Positions 1 through 13,123 of a DNA stretch of 64,000 bases are shown piece after piece. This DNA comes from Struthidea cinerea (Eukaryota > Chordata > Aves > Passeriformes > Corcoracidae), in assembly GCA_013397865.1 (NCBI GenBank), contig VZTI01000938.1:969554-1033553 (forward strand), read 5' to 3'. Under the pieces are notes generated by a model. The model worked only from the letters and a program-made list of their open reading frames with translations. It was not told where the DNA came from and ran no database searches. The translations under genes were made by a program, and so were the position numbers. Position 1 is the first letter of the stretch. Every line of letters begins with the position of its first letter.

Positions 1-394
1 GATTGTAATAAGTATCATATCGTGCAATTCTTTTCTCTGTATCAGCACTAAATAATGTAAGAGCTTCCATGAAATAGTTTAATCTTACATTATCTATTTT
101 TTATTTTCTACCTAAAAAATAAGAGCAGACATAATTTCCATTCAATATGCATATTTTATGCATTCATAGCAGGCATAATGGGGATTTTTTTTAAACAAAT
201 AATATTTCTTAAGGTGCATCAGGCAAGATGCTACAATTCAACTACATAAAAATACACTGCAGCACAAGAAGAACATTCACTTAGTCTTGGTATAAACTTT
301 AGTAAAAGAAAACAATTTTCCATAGACAATATACCATCTGTCTCTAAACCATGTGAAAAGAAAAGCTTTTAAAATCCAGCCGCTGCTAATGTGA

Positions 395-860
395 CATGTT
401 GAAACATTAATCACCCCCTAAGGCCAGTATAATTGTAGCTCCATGTTAATTACCTAACAATTAACAGCAGTAATTTCCAAGGGGCAATCAATGAATTAGC
501 TTGTGATTTTCCCACAGACTTCAGTCCCATACTGCCAGCCTGAATGCATTTCAAACTCTGAACCATGGTTCATCAATGACACTTCTGGTGTATGAAATAA
601 AAATTCATTTGCACCCTCACTAATTAGGCTCGATTATATCCCTATGTGTATTACAAACTCTATTCACTTGCACAAAATGTCTGCCACAGGCATTTTTCTC
701 CATTTAAAAATTCGTTTTCTATTAAATTAGAAGGTCACCTAGCAGGAAAATGTACTAATCAAGATTTTATCACTAACGAATTAAAGGGTTTTAATAAGCA
801 AGTTTAATTAAGTTATCCTAACAAGTGATAATGGCTATCTCTAACCTATCTGAATGTTTA
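395..860. promoter_or_regulatory. Candidate conserved non-coding element, homeodomain-core rich
   Basis: No open frame or repeat explains this block. It contains several TAAT cores in extended homeodomain contexts: TTAATTA at 446-452, TAATTAGG at 621-628 and the palindrome TTAATTAA at 804-811. It also holds a perfect 14-bp palindrome, TGAACCATGGTTCA, at 559-572. It lacks long homopolymers and microsatellites, unlike much of the flanking DNA. Clusters of such cores in gene-poor DNA are typical of vertebrate developmental enhancers. Conservation cannot be seen from one sequence, so the enhancer role and the boundaries are inference. AT-rich neutral DNA also produces TAAT cores by chance. Confidence 0.25.
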
Positions 861-2515
861 TGCAACTATAGGTGTAGTATATATGAGGTATGTATGTATT
901 CATGAACTTGGAAAAACATACCACGTATACGCACAAAAATAATTACAAATGAAAATAGTATCTTAAAATGTCCCCATGATTCTTTTACTCTATTTTTTTA
1001 TTACATTTCTGCACAAATCTTTGTCTAAAGAAGGATTTCTGTCTGCTCATTCCTTTAACAATCATTTGACTTGGTGACATAATATAATGACATGGTAGAT
1101 ACAAAGGTATCTTGGTTGAATAGGATGTTATCATCTCCTACTGTCCATGCACAAACCTGGTCTTGGTATGCATCAGTGTTAATCTGCTGATTATTAACCA
1201 TTAATATAAGTATACCAAGATGTCATCTTCTTAATTTGCTATTGATGCATTAACTTATTCTTTAAAGTTTAAAATATTAAAATATTAATATTGGATTTAC
1301 ATCAAGTAGTATTATGATCTTTTAAATAAGTTCATGTTTTGTTAGCATGAAGAAAGGCAAATTTTGTAGCTAACCTGTTCAAGAAGCCAGGCTGGAAGGA
1401 ATGAATACATTACACTTTCCCTCATTAGACTTCATCAGAATTCCAGTAGTATCACCTTTGTTTGTGCAGAGAACAAAAATGTGAAACCAATGAGCTAAAT
1501 TTGCATCTTTGGTTTCAGGAAAGATATTGCAAATGTGACCTATATTCCACAGGACACAATGTGCTTAGGTACAAAATACTAACCCACTTTCTCTCCCAAC
1601 TATCTTGCCTTTCCCAGCCCTTCAGGAGAAGATGGTTTGCAAAGCCAAAGGGAAATCACTCATTCTCATGCTCCTTAAGTGGTTCATTAAAGGGTTGCAG
1701 TTCTGAACCAGTAGAAATTCAACATCTGGTCTATAACAAATATGAAATGGGTAGATAACACTTTCCTTCCCAGCAGGCATATTTTAGGTTTTGGATAGTC
1801 ATTTCTGGATTATCACCTTTTTTGGTCGATGCAATATGAGGCACCTCCAAGTCAGCGGAAATGCATGTGATGAGCAGCTCCATGTTCCAGGTTGACAGTC
1901 TGTTGGTTCTTCAGCTGCTTTCTCTTTCCCTCTTTTCCCTAGACACCACCTTTGTTAAGCTGTTCCCAAGGGGGTGAGGGAAGCCTTCCTCCTGCTAAGT
2001 CTGGTCAGCAAATTCACCCAAATTAAAGTTTGGTTGAAAGTGACATTGCTCTAAATTCAAAGCAACTGAAACAAAAATTGAGGATACCTGTCTAAAGTCA
2101 GTAGACCCACTCACAGTTTGCAACCCTGTCTGTCAGAGACTGTGGGAATTGTTTCCACTGAGGAAGGGGAGGCACCTTTCATGTCTGCGGTGAAGAGCCA
2201 GGCTAGGAAAAATCTCACCTCCATTGCACCTTGCTCCCTGTTTGTGAGGGAGACTCACTACTGGGGACCACCAGGATGATGTGATTGCTCTTGTCCTCTG
2301 GCAGTGTGTGTAATTGTTTGGCCTAAGTCCTGGACGGAGCTCAAGAGACCTGTGGAGAAGAGCTAGGTCAGAGTGTGTGCACGGGGGTCAGGCAGTAGCA
2401 ACACAGTGGCAGCTGGAAGGCAGTGGGAACATACCCTGGGCAAGGCTGCAGCTCCATTCCCTGCTCTGCCTGCTACCCTGCAGTAAAATGAGGGGTTTGC
2501 AGACATCTCTGCAAG
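861..2515. other. Unannotated AT-rich to mixed DNA, no gene seen
   Basis: The stretch holds an imperfect 60-nt inverted repeat at 1161-1220 (listed separately) and a run of AATATT palindromes near 1271-1292. From about 1800 to the CR1 start the GC content rises, but I recognise no exon, splice-site series or repeat family. Open frames at 1462-1758 and 2314-2523 are short and show no family features. Confidence 0.5.
1161..1220. repeat. Imperfect inverted repeat (hairpin-size)
   Basis: The outer arms TCTTGGTAT (1161-1169) and ATACCAAGA (1212-1220) are perfect reverse complements. Nested inside, GTTAAT (1178-1183) pairs with ATTAAC (1193-1198). The folded length of about 60 nt is in the size range of a precursor microRNA. 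However, the internal loop is large and asymmetric (8 against 13 nt), which argues against efficient processing. I do not recognise a known microRNA seed in it. Confidence 0.4.
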
Positions 2516-2815
2516 AATCATAGAATGGTTGGGGTTGGAATGGACCTTAAAGACCATCTTGTTCCAACCCCCTTGCCATGGGCAGGGACACCTTCCACTA
2601 GACCAGGTTGCTCCAAGCCCCATCCAGCCTGGCTTTGAACACTGCCAGAGATGAGGCATCCACAGCTTCTCTGGGCAACCTGTTCCAGTGCCTCACCACC
2701 CACACGGTAAAAAATCTCTTCCTAAAATCTAATCTTAACCTTCCCACTTTCAGCTTAAAGCCATTGCCTCTTGTCCTATTTTACAAGATGCCTTTGTAAG
2801 AAGTCACTCTCCAAG
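2516..2815 (-). mobile_element. CR1 LINE, 5'-truncated 3' end
   Basis: This is a chicken-repeat-1 (CR1) non-LTR retrotransposon fragment in antisense orientation. The plus strand opens with TCATAGAATGG followed by the TTGGAATGGACCTT block, the reverse complement of the avian CR1 3' terminus. Read on the minus strand, the upstream part encodes the C-terminal end of ORF2 with an HWNRLP-like motif and an FKARLDGA-like tail, interrupted by stops. Only about 300 bp remain of an element whose full length is several kb, as expected from 5' truncation during target-primed reverse transcription. It is non-autonomous and has no intact gene. The left edge is sharp; the right edge is approximate. Confidence 0.93.
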
Positions 2816-5800
2816 AAAATCCTGTCTGAGGCTGATCTTTCTCCAGCGTCACAGTCAGAGCACGTCCATCTTCTGTTCAACACAATGCTGTTGGGGTTGT
2901 AAGCCACAGTCCCCAGTTTTAATCTCCTTTATTGTTTTAGATGTCTGACAACATTCAGTTGCTTGTGCTGTTGGGAGTGCTTACTGAAGAGACCATGGAT
3001 GTTTGTCATCCTCTCAGAACTGCCTCTTAAAAAAGCTGCCTGCTCTTTCAGAAGTGAAATTGAGCCTGAAAAAAACCTCATAGATCAATAATCCTACCCT
3101 GTACATCAAGGCCTCATCTGAAACATTCCTGATGGATATTTTTCTAATATTCCTTTCCTTAGAGACAACAATAGAGATGACAAAATCTTCCTCACTAGTC
3201 TACTCTAACATTTAGTTGTAACATTCATTAGAAAAGCCGTTAAATTGCCTCTTCTTTTTAGGAAAACACGCTTGTTGTTTAGATATTGCCCCCTTCACTG
3301 GCAGATCACTCAAGTCTTCTCAATCTGCCTAAATAATTTTGTGAAGAAATAGATAGACTCACAGTTGAAAATAACTCTCTAATCTACGTGTCCTTCTTCC
3401 TGGAAATATGAAACTCTGGTCTCATACTAAAATAGTAATTTTCTTGCAGTAACATTTGTAGTCATGTTTCCAAATTTAAGGTCCTCATATTTTAGTGGTG
3501 TGAAAGGTAAGACACATAATAAGAACCTATAATTTTTAAAATACAATATTTAAACTCATCCCTTGACTTTCTTGTGTCTGCGCATATATGTGAATACTCA
3601 CTAGCTTTAAGGTTGAAAATGAAAGGAAAATCTCTTCAAAGCTTCTTTTTCTTGTCACAAAATAAAACAGACCACCTTAGGCTGTATATATATATGACTC
3701 TGGTGTTCATGTTTGAGCCGAAGTTTGTCTGGCTAAGAGATGAAGCCCATCACATCTCTATTGCCAATAAGAAGTCAGTCTTCCCACTTGCAGAGAGATT
3801 CCCCCAAAGTCACACACCTCAACAGGCAGCCTGGGACCACTCCCTGGTCAACCTGACTACATATTGGTCACCTTCTCTCATTCTGCAGTCTTCCTTAGTA
3901 GATAGGTAAGATTTTGTTCCTGATCTTGGAAAAACCCCATGAAGTTTCAAGGAAGCATAAAAGACTTACTTTATCACCTAGTCCAGAGTTAAGCCGTACG
4001 GAGTAGATAGCAAGAATAAGCTTTTTTGGACTATGAACATACCAGTTTTCGATGTCCTAGGCTGCAGGCTTCTAATTCTTCCCTTTAGAAACTATTCTTT
4101 TCTATAAGAGATTGCCTTCATGGTCTTAAAATATTGCCTTGTCTTAGTTTCATCATCATGCATTTAGCATGTGAAAAAGCAGTTAAGGTATCATACCTCA
4201 TATTTATAGACGTAAGGACAAGCTTTTCTCCAGACATGCTGAGTCTGCAACTCTAAACCAGTTTCTGGTCATCCTGTCAAAGAAATCAAAGGAAGCACAG
4301 CACAAAAATGTCTTAATCTCTTCCCCGTGTGATGCTGAGCTTTAGAAATAATATGCCTAAGACACACTTTTCCATTGAAGTATCTAACACATTTACGTGA
4401 CTCCTAAAACTAGGCAGCCAAGAAAACCTAATTGAATTTAAAAAAAACAGGGGAAAAAATTGTAAACATGTATTATAGCTGCAAATTCTCTGAAGAGATA
4501 GAAGGACTATCACTTCTCCATCACATTCTAGGGGAATGTTACCAAACAATTTTTTTTCCACATAACACATTTTTAGTTTTGTTTTTTTTTATTGAAAAAA
4601 CCCATCCCAAACGAGGAAGGAATTCTAAAATTAATTCCATTCCCCATATCACCATATAACATTTCAATTTTTGCAGTTTACCCCACAGCTCCACATTTAG
4701 GTGTCCACCACCGCAAAAACTGATATTGAAAGGTAAGGAGAGTGTTAGAGCCAGCACACAGAATGTTCTAATACATTTCCTCCCAGTTTACGGGAATTGT
4801 GTGATGATTCTCAGTTCAGTGGGAAACATGAGAACATAGCAGAGACAGGTGAAGCCACGTTCAGCTTTCACACTCAGTATGAAAAAAATAGGGGCTCTGG
4901 GAAAGACAATCCTCCTCTTTTGAGAGGCACTTACTGGAAAAAACAGAACTGGAGTGAAGGACCAGTGGAGGATCCAAAAGTGATGTTAGCAGGCACTCAG
5001 ATTGGAAGAGTGGTAGTTTACGAGGGAAATCCTCTTAATTAACAGAAGATGGAAAACTGTTTATGCCTGCTGAGCATACACTCCCCGTTGCCTTGTGATC
5101 AATAGAATCAATATTTCCCAATCTGGGAAGAAAGAGAGGCAAGAAGAGGGACAGAAAAGAGGGGCGTGGGCAGAGAAAGAGCCCCAAGAGCACTGAACAT
5201 AACCCAGCTTATGGCATATGAAAGTGTATTTGGGAAGAGATTCAAATGGTGCTGCATAGAAGAGCGACAGGCAACAGTATTGAAAAGCACCACTCCTGCC
5301 TTTTTTCCTGCATAATTGTTAATTGATCTGTATTAATAACAAAGGAAAGTAGATTAAGAAAGCATCCTATCCTAGTTAAAAAAAAAAAAAGCAGAAAAAC
5401 AAACAAACAAAAAAAAGAAAACAAAAAAATAAAGCCTTTCAAAGATGAACAAAAAACAATGGTAAATGTCTAAGAAGCTAGAAAGGGAATAATTTCAGTA
5501 AGTTCGGAAAAATATCCAAATATTCTGAGATTTTATCAAAACCAATATTCAATCCCAATTCCCCTCTTCTTAGAGAATAGATAAAAATTAAACAGTAGTA
5601 AGGAACTGACAAACAGAGGTCTTTAGTTTCACTTAATTATTTCTAGAAAATATTTGATATTTTCTTGACTGTTTCTAAGTTTTATTCAAGACAATAATTT
5701 ACCATTTCTGTCTTTAACCATGTCTTTATGAGTCACAACCATGAGACAAAATCATTCCTTTCATGTATTTGTCCCAGCAGAAACATTGATTAAACGATAA

Positions 5801-8800
5801 GGAAAACTTGGAGGGAACAAAGAAAATAAAAACAAAATTCCTTCATGAATTTCGCACACCACTGAATTCCATAAACTGAAAACATATTTTCTCTCTTCTC
5901 ACTCATCTCTCTCCCCCTTTCTTGTTTGAAAGCAGTGAAAAAAAAAATATTGTCTTTAAACTTCAAAAGATTTCTTCTTTCTGTTATCCTTAGAAACATT
6001 TTTCAGGCCATCAAAGAGTATTTAGCACTCAATGATTTCTCAATGAAAAAGTCAATTCTTCATAATGGAACACTTGTTTCCTATCAGTTTGCTTACCTGG
6101 GTGAAAGAATAAACCAAGGAAAATCAGAACTTATACAATAAAACCCCTGTGCAGACTCCAACAGGCATGCACCTCCTGTATTTATTATATGTGTATAGTG
6201 TACTCTGTATTCAGAAGAAAACAAATTGTGAGAAAACATTTTTTCTCTTTTCCTATTTTCCTCATCAAAATTTGTAATTACGTTCTATTTCAATTTCTAT
6301 AAAAATATCACTATTTCTAGTGCAAAGTCTATTTCCGATATTAAGTTTAGTATAGATCTGTGTTCTTGTACTTTGGTAACACCATCCAAGAATGCTGATT
6401 TAATCAGTTCAGAAATTTGCTTCAGATGGTTTAAATTCTTTATTTCTCTCTTTGTTTTACACTTCTAGGAATTTATTTAGCTTCTGCTATTTTTACACTA
6501 TTTCTGTGAAATTCAGAGAGACATTTCATTGAGGCCTAAGTCTAAAATGACACAATTTATTAAAAGCCTATCCAATGTTTCCTACAATTTCACTTAGCAT
6601 TGTCCTGTTATCAGCAAGTCTTATTATCTTAAACTTTATTGACTTCCTTAGTCCTCAAATATAAGTTTATTTTCACTGTATGTCTACTCAAAATCAGCCC
6701 TTGAAATCTTCATGTTAATATCTCAACACCAGTACATATCTTTTCCAGCTCACATTTCCAGCAGTGGTACATAACCTTATCTTGACTATGCAAATGAATT
6801 TAGCTCTTTTCATGTACAACACACTAAGAAAAGGAGACACTGGTGTCCACAATTACCTTCCACAAAATCCACATTTTTCTGCCAAAGACATTGTCACTTG
6901 CTGATATGATTTCAAGTGGCCTTTGGACAGTTCTGTTTCTGTGCTTCTGGACAGGCTTCAAGGCAAAAATCAAATTTTAAAAAAGATCAGCGTTTCCCAG
7001 TGTGCTCATGTGCATTCTCAAGCACAGGTTTACGTGTGTCAAAAATCCTTCTATTACTCCCAGCATAAAGGTGTGCAGGACCTGATTCTCCTACACGGCA
7101 ACATTTTGGGATATTTAATAATTTTTACTCATTTTGTCTTGGGTCATAAGCCAGATTGTATAAGTGTTTCATATGAAAAGCAAGTTCTGCAGCAAAACAT
7201 AAAAGAGCTTATAATGAGGGCACTTCCCAGGATTGTGGAAGACCTACACACAACTCTACATTATGGTTTTTATGCAATATTCCAGGAACTGTTCCACATT
7301 ACTTGGCTACTAGTTCTTCTTGTTTATATCTCCATCCATGTCTTGTATTGCAGAAAAAAAATAGTACGTGTTATTTCAGTCTAAATTTTACATGTTCTCC
7401 CTGGATGTTGAAGACTGATGTTCTAATCTTCACTTTAAATCAAGTAAAGGAAGGACTTGAACACTTTAGGTTGCACCTTCTGCCACACAGTCATTCTTTG
7501 TTCTTTCACCTTCCTGAAACCAGTCAGTGGGAGATTTTGGTTCATGCTTGTATCTGTATACATAAGTACACATATGAATAAGTAAAACATATACATGCAT
7601 ATATTCCAGTTCAAAACTGGAACATTCCATTAAAAACTAAATGCATTTAAGAGTTCTGACTAATCTAAAAAAACCTGAAAACCCTGCAAAAAAAATTTAA
7701 GTGGAAATACCACTAATCACAACTCTTGCAAAATTGTAGCTCTACAGGAGAGTGACCGGTAGTGAGTACTTGCTGTGGACAATTGGAAAAACAACCTTCA
7801 GTAGGAAGAAAGGTTGTTCAAAGAAAAAAAATCAAAAGGGTCAAACTCACAGTAGTTTTAATAAAATCGCAGCTTTGTCAAATGGCCAGAAGGAACTCCA
7901 GCACGGTAAGTTAAAGCTTCTTCTTGGGTTATTGAAGCCATCCTGTACCAAATAAAATAACATTTCTCAAGCAGTTACTGGTTTTTATCCCTTTAACTCC
8001 TCCTTAAAAACCTACCTTTTCCTCTATCCCTACAAATCACCACCCCCGGGAGTGGTTATTCTGGTGGCCACCTGTAAATATATAGGCCACAGTGAATAAC
8101 CTAAGTGTGCACCCGTAGTTACTGTTATTGCATCTTTCTCCTCTTCAGAGTCTTTGTTTCAAGTTCAGAGAAGTCCCAGATTATGAAGTGTGTGGTAGGT
8201 GGGTGTCTCTGTAATTTTCTGCCTCGGCAGTAGAATAAAGCGCCAACGCTTTTGTGGAGTTACAGGTGTTATCTGAATATACTTGTGACATGCAATGTGC
8301 AGTATCCAGTTTGGCAGGCATCAATACCTCGGCATATCTGCTGTGAAAATAAAGGGAAAATATATTGCTCTGTACAATCAGGCATGCGTGTGCATTCCTG
8401 GGAAACTGAAGAGACATGCAGGAAGGAGTCACCATTACTGCCCCATCTTCTTCTGGGCTTGCAGGGGTGGTTAGAGCGCTCCAACATTCCCCATGTGCAT
8501 TTCTCCTTCAGCAAAGGAAAAAGATTTTGTTCATTTGTTTCAAGCTCTGCACTCCTCTTAAGTTTTCCCTTCTACTTATTTCAGATCTCTCTGACTACTA
8601 AATCCACTTTGCCTATTCTCACCTTTATCTTTAGATACATATTTTCACACCTGATACTCATTTTCATACACTATTTTGTGGGTTCCCTGGTAACATAAGC
8701 TGCTGAATTCTCATTCGCATGTTTAGGTGTAAACACCCTCTACAAGTTGCTGAAGCCCATTCTGATGGAGAGTTTTGGCTCACAGTCTCTCAGCGGTGTT

Positions 8801-9524
8801 CCCCCACACTTTTTCAGAGCGCCTTTGTTGCTACAAATCCAATCTCTTTTTAAGTTAACATTGCCACCGCCTCCTCTATCACTGTGCATTTCTGTTACAG
8901 GCACATCACAAACTGCTGGCTACTACAGTAAATGCAGATGATGGCTTGCCTGTAAATTAGATTTGTGTGTGTAAAACCGATGCTTGTTTACACACTGGAA
9001 TGATGCCAAATACTAGCTCAGATGAAACAAAATATTTATGAATTGGATAAACTGGAAACTTACATCTTTATAAGGTGTTCAAAGTGGATTCAGGTATAAT
9101 TTCCCTTGCTCTGCCCCATTCTTCCTAAGGACTACTACAAATACTGCATTTTTAAAAGACACAGCTTTTTAATTTGTACCTAGTAATATTAAAGCAAAAC
9201 TTTAAAACAATCCTTTATGAAACAAGTGATCTTAACTATTGTAATTCACGTGAATTTAATTGCACCAATTTTTTAAAGTAATTTAAATATTGCTTTAAGA
9301 GAAGTTGGTTTTTTGCTACCATAATAAAATAACTTGTTTTATACAAGATACAGAAGAATATAATTTGATCATTTCTTCTGTTAGCCTTTGTTACATAGAT
9401 TTTTACATAATCATTACTCATAATGTTCTGACAGATAATGCTATTACTAGTGTTACAATCTTTGCTATTATTATAAAAAATCTTCTGGCTTTGTGAAAAT
9501 TTTAATTTATTAAAATGTAATGAA
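2816..9524. other. Long unannotated AT-rich stretch, no gene seen
   Basis: This stretch has no convincing exon. It holds an A-rich low-complexity tract at 5379-5446, a perfect octamer-type core ATGCAAAT at 6788-6795, and several chance open frames, the longest being 6923-7384 (153 codons). Those frames show no recognisable domain and no exon-like splice boundaries. I see no transposon signature here, though very old and diverged copies cannot be excluded by eye. Confidence 0.5.
5379..5446. repeat. A-rich low-complexity tract
   Basis: A run of 12 or more A is followed by interrupted CAAA and A-rich units. On the minus strand it gives a Phe/Leu-rich frame that is not a gene. It could be the remnant of a retroposon poly(A) tail, but no body of such an element is recognisable upstream. 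Confidence 0.8.
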
Positions 9525-9622
9525 AGCACATCTAACATGAACCATAATTTATGAAAATTTTAGATGTGCTGCTTGACATTCATGTCATCAGGCTTCAAAA
9601 GTTTCACATCTGAAATGTGAAA
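9525..9622. repeat. Cluster of three perfect-arm inverted repeats
   Basis: Three hairpins sit within 98 nt. The first has AGCACATCTAA (9525-9535) against TTAGATGTGCT (9560-9570), with a 24-nt loop that itself contains CATAA/TTATG. The second has TGACAT (9574-9579) against ATGTCA (9582-9587), separated by TC. The third has TTTCACAT (9602-9609) against ATGTGAAA (9615-9622), with loop CTGAA. The order could reflect RNA structure, paired transcription-factor half-sites, or chance. I see no flanking target duplication that would mark a miniature transposon. Confidence 0.6.
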
Positions 9623-9910
9623 TTACACAGATTTATAAAGATCCCTTTTCAGCATGTTAGCTGGCACTATCTTCGGTAAAATGTATATGTTTGGCTTTAA
9701 AGAGACAGGCGCATGTAATTTTAATGTCAGCACCAGCATCACCAAAAAGTGCCCTGGCAATCAGTGGAAAGGTTTAATAGGTTTCCTGTCTTGTTCTTAA
9801 TTTGCTGAAATTACAAAATCAATACTTTCAGTTGTAGCTGCAGCTACCCGTTTTACTGCTTTAAGATAAAGTCTACAATAAAGTAACCTTCACTTTCAAT
9901 TTGTAGCGCA
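9623..9910. promoter_or_regulatory. Candidate conserved non-coding element beside hairpin cluster
   Basis: This block, directly after the hairpin cluster, is mixed in composition and free of microsatellites and open frames. It carries compact motif-like words such as GTAGCTGCAGCTAC around 9833-9846, a perfect 14-bp palindrome containing an E-box-like CAGCTG variant context. No coding signal is present. An enhancer or non-coding RNA role is inference only, since conservation cannot be assessed here. Confidence 0.2.
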
Positions 9911-10876
9911 GAACATCAGGGTATTCTTGGCCACTAACTAGTCTTTCTTTTCTCAGCCAGTATGAGACATTCTAGGTGTGTGATGTTGCCCTTCAAAGGG
10001 GAAAGATGCATTTTGTATTAAGCGTAGCTCTCATCAGTGACTTGGTTTGTTTATTTTTAACATCTCAGTCTACTCTCTCCTAAAGTCACCTCTGCACGGG
10101 TTGTTCATTATTTCCCTGTTTCTCTGCCTCGATATTCTATGCTACATAAATAAGTGATTGGTGTTGAAATGGCCTAATCTTTGTTTTACTCCACAGTCTC
10201 CCTTTATGACAAAGGAGAATATTTTTCTGCTGCAGTTAAAAAAGGAAATTCTCCATAGTTAGTCACATTTTTAATAGTGAACATCAAGGCAGCATACGCA
10301 AAAGGCCTCTGAAAGAACCAAAATGACGACAACCAGATCAGCACCACTGGAAAGGTCAAGCTCTAGCACAGAGCAAGAAGGAAAAACCAATAAATACCTT
10401 TCCATGGGCTGCTCTGCTATGCCTCCCAGTTCTTTAATGATAGAAATGAAAAAACATATCTTTACACAATCATTTAGTCTTCCAACTCAAGTGCAACCTG
10501 TCCAATGAGTATTCTGCACTCAAAAGTTAAAGCTGTAAGATGAAGTTTTGACCCTCTTATCCCTGTTTCACAAGCAATTAAAATATTTTTAAATTTGGGG
10601 TTTTTTTTGTTTCTGTTTTTCTCTGATAACTCTCTTCCTGAAATACTTTTGGCATATAAACTCTCTTCATCGCTTAGCTGAGCAATATTCTGGAGCTATT
10701 AACACTGGAGAAGGGCCTTGGCTTGGTCCTCTTCTAGTGAAGCAATAAAAAGAATGTTAAACTGCTGCTCACAAAAGATTGCAGCGTAAGATGTCTCAGT
10801 GCTTTCCACTGATGCAAAATGTATTCACACCGATTTAAAAAAGCTCTCAACACCTGCTACCCCAAATGTTAATGAA

Positions 10877-10912
10877 TACACACACACATGCACCCACACA
10901 CACACGTGCACA
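10877..10912. repeat. Interrupted (CA)n microsatellite
   Basis: CA dinucleotide units are interrupted by TG, CC and GTG. This degraded dinucleotide repeat has no associated gene. Confidence 0.85.
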
Positions 10913-13123
10913 TTATGCTTCTTTCTTCTCAGCCACAGCAATTTCAAGTTGGAGATTTTACTCATAAACAGCACATGATGGAGTAAGGACACTGTAAAAC
11001 AGAAAGCACAGTTGATCACAGATGGAATACAGCTCATCACAGGAGGAAAACAGAGCCTCCAAATGCCACAGCTCCTTTGCTTCATGCTCTACATTTTTAA
11101 CTAGCTGCTCAGGGTAAAAGCATGCTATTTATCTTGTGATGTACTCTCTGTAAATGAAAATTCAGAGTAGATCTAGAAACAATTTTGCACCAAAGAAAAC
11201 AAAAGCATTTGTCTCTAAACAAGTCAAGAGAAATGCCAAATGATTCAATGAAGATCACTTGTGTCACTTATGTTTGTTTTGATTGGTCCTCCAGTGTTTA
11301 CAGCACTCAACCCAGCAGGCTCAGAACCCCAAATCTATATTTAATTTAAAGCATTGCACCATCACTCAAATCTTTCAGCAGCCTCACTACAGTTTAAAGA
11401 ACAAGGGCAGAGGGACCTGTTTACATGAAGCACTTTTACATGCTCCGAGGGATTGCAGAATAGTTTTAAACAAATTATATCAAGATATAAAGGAAATTAA
11501 GATTTTTTTGTGAAACAAAATATTTCCAGTACTTGTAGGGTTTTTGCCTACATTAAATTCTGTCCATTTTCAGGTGTGCTCAGCAAGAGATCATATTGCA
11601 AGACAATATAAAATATTCCAAAAGCAGATTTAAACTGAAAAATAAGATGAATCTCAGAAAACTTAATTTTTATCAGAACTAATATGATGATCAGAAAACA
11701 TAATGTAGTAAAGATAGCCATTGCTATGACACTGAAAGCTTTGTAAAAATTCACAGCAGTTCAGAGAGTTAAATAGAATAAAATAAATAATCAACGTATA
11801 TTTGAGGGCCCAGTCCTTTCAGATGCAGAAACCAAAGTTTTACAAAGATAACCAGCTGAAGGGAAAAAAACTGAGTCCTCATTTAAGTATACACAGGTAG
11901 TAAAATATGTCTGGCTTGTCAAAGGGAATGAGCCCTCAATTTCTGTTAACAACAGCCAGGGTAGAATGCAGTAGCTGTTTTGCAAAACCAGCCCTGATGC
12001 AAATGGAGAGTTACTAATGTCGTGTGCACAGTGTCAAAGAGCAGCAAACCTTCTCGCTGTAACCATGGTGGTAGCATGCATCAGCGCAGCATTACTGCAG
12101 TGGTTTTCAATCCTTGTCAGGCTGCTGGTGTAAAAGTCTCTAAATTTAGGGGTCTCTCCAGGGAAAGGAAGCTGAGATAGAAGAGAGTTTAGAAAACTAG
12201 ACCCATTTTATCTACGCTTACTATCCAAATTTTCCCAACGTGCCATGAGGTTTACTGGGGAACCTGTTACCTAGTTTGAAAATCTAGGATCTTTTGTGCA
12301 TTCACTCTACCTTATCATCTCCCTTTGCAGTGGCTGCCAGTCTAGAACTGCTGTCCCTGTCCCTAGCTGGGCCGTTCCAGGTACGAAGTTTGATCAAAGC
12401 CTGTCAGAACTGTTGTCTGCAGATGCTACTCACTGTGAAGCATGTTTCCTCCTCAATGGCTCAGTCATTTGTAGGACCCTGGGCACGAGGACGTGCTGCT
12501 TCAGAGGCACATGCAGTTAACGAGCCCGTCCAGCTCTTCTCCAGCTAGGATCAGAGTGAGGCCAAATTTGCAGCACCAAGTCCCAGCTCCCTCAGACAGG
12601 AGGAGAAGGCAGTGATTTGGGAGAGGGTATCCAGAGGTTTCAGCACTAGGCAGTCTCCAGCCTTCAGGAAAATGCAGAGGGGGAAGGAGAGCAAACCAAA
12701 ATTAGCTTCAACCCTGGAAAAAGGAGACAGGCTTGTAATAGTTTTCTTCCTCTTACCAGAAACATTTGTCCGGCATCTGTGTTTCTTTCAACCCTGTTGT
12801 GCTTCTCAGCAGACAGGGTAATTTGACCCAGAGGATTTTGGCTATCTAAGCTATGCTTAATCATTTGGCCCCATTACATCACTACAAAACAGTTCAAAAT
12901 AGAGGGCTCCTTTTAATAGATTTCTTGCTTCAGTTAACAAAAATTATTCAAACTTCAGTTTTAGCTGAGCTTATTAAAGCAGGACTGTGTTTAAGTTATA
13001 GTAATTGTCAATAAAGTCTTTTATAGCAGATTTAACTCAGCATATTTTAGGCCTTGCCAATTCGAGACAGTTTCCATAAAAAGGAGAACAGCAATGTTAC
13101 AGAGTGATAACTCAAAAATGGAA

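Noticed and set aside
6923..7384. 153-codon open frame, plus strand
   Set aside because: No recognisable domain, AT-driven Ile/Leu/Val-rich composition, and an ORF of this length is expected about once by chance in 64 kb of AT-rich DNA read in six frames.
8252..8698. 148-codon open frame overlapped by minus-strand frames
   Set aside because: Overlapping frames on both strands and no domain features. Treated as chance.
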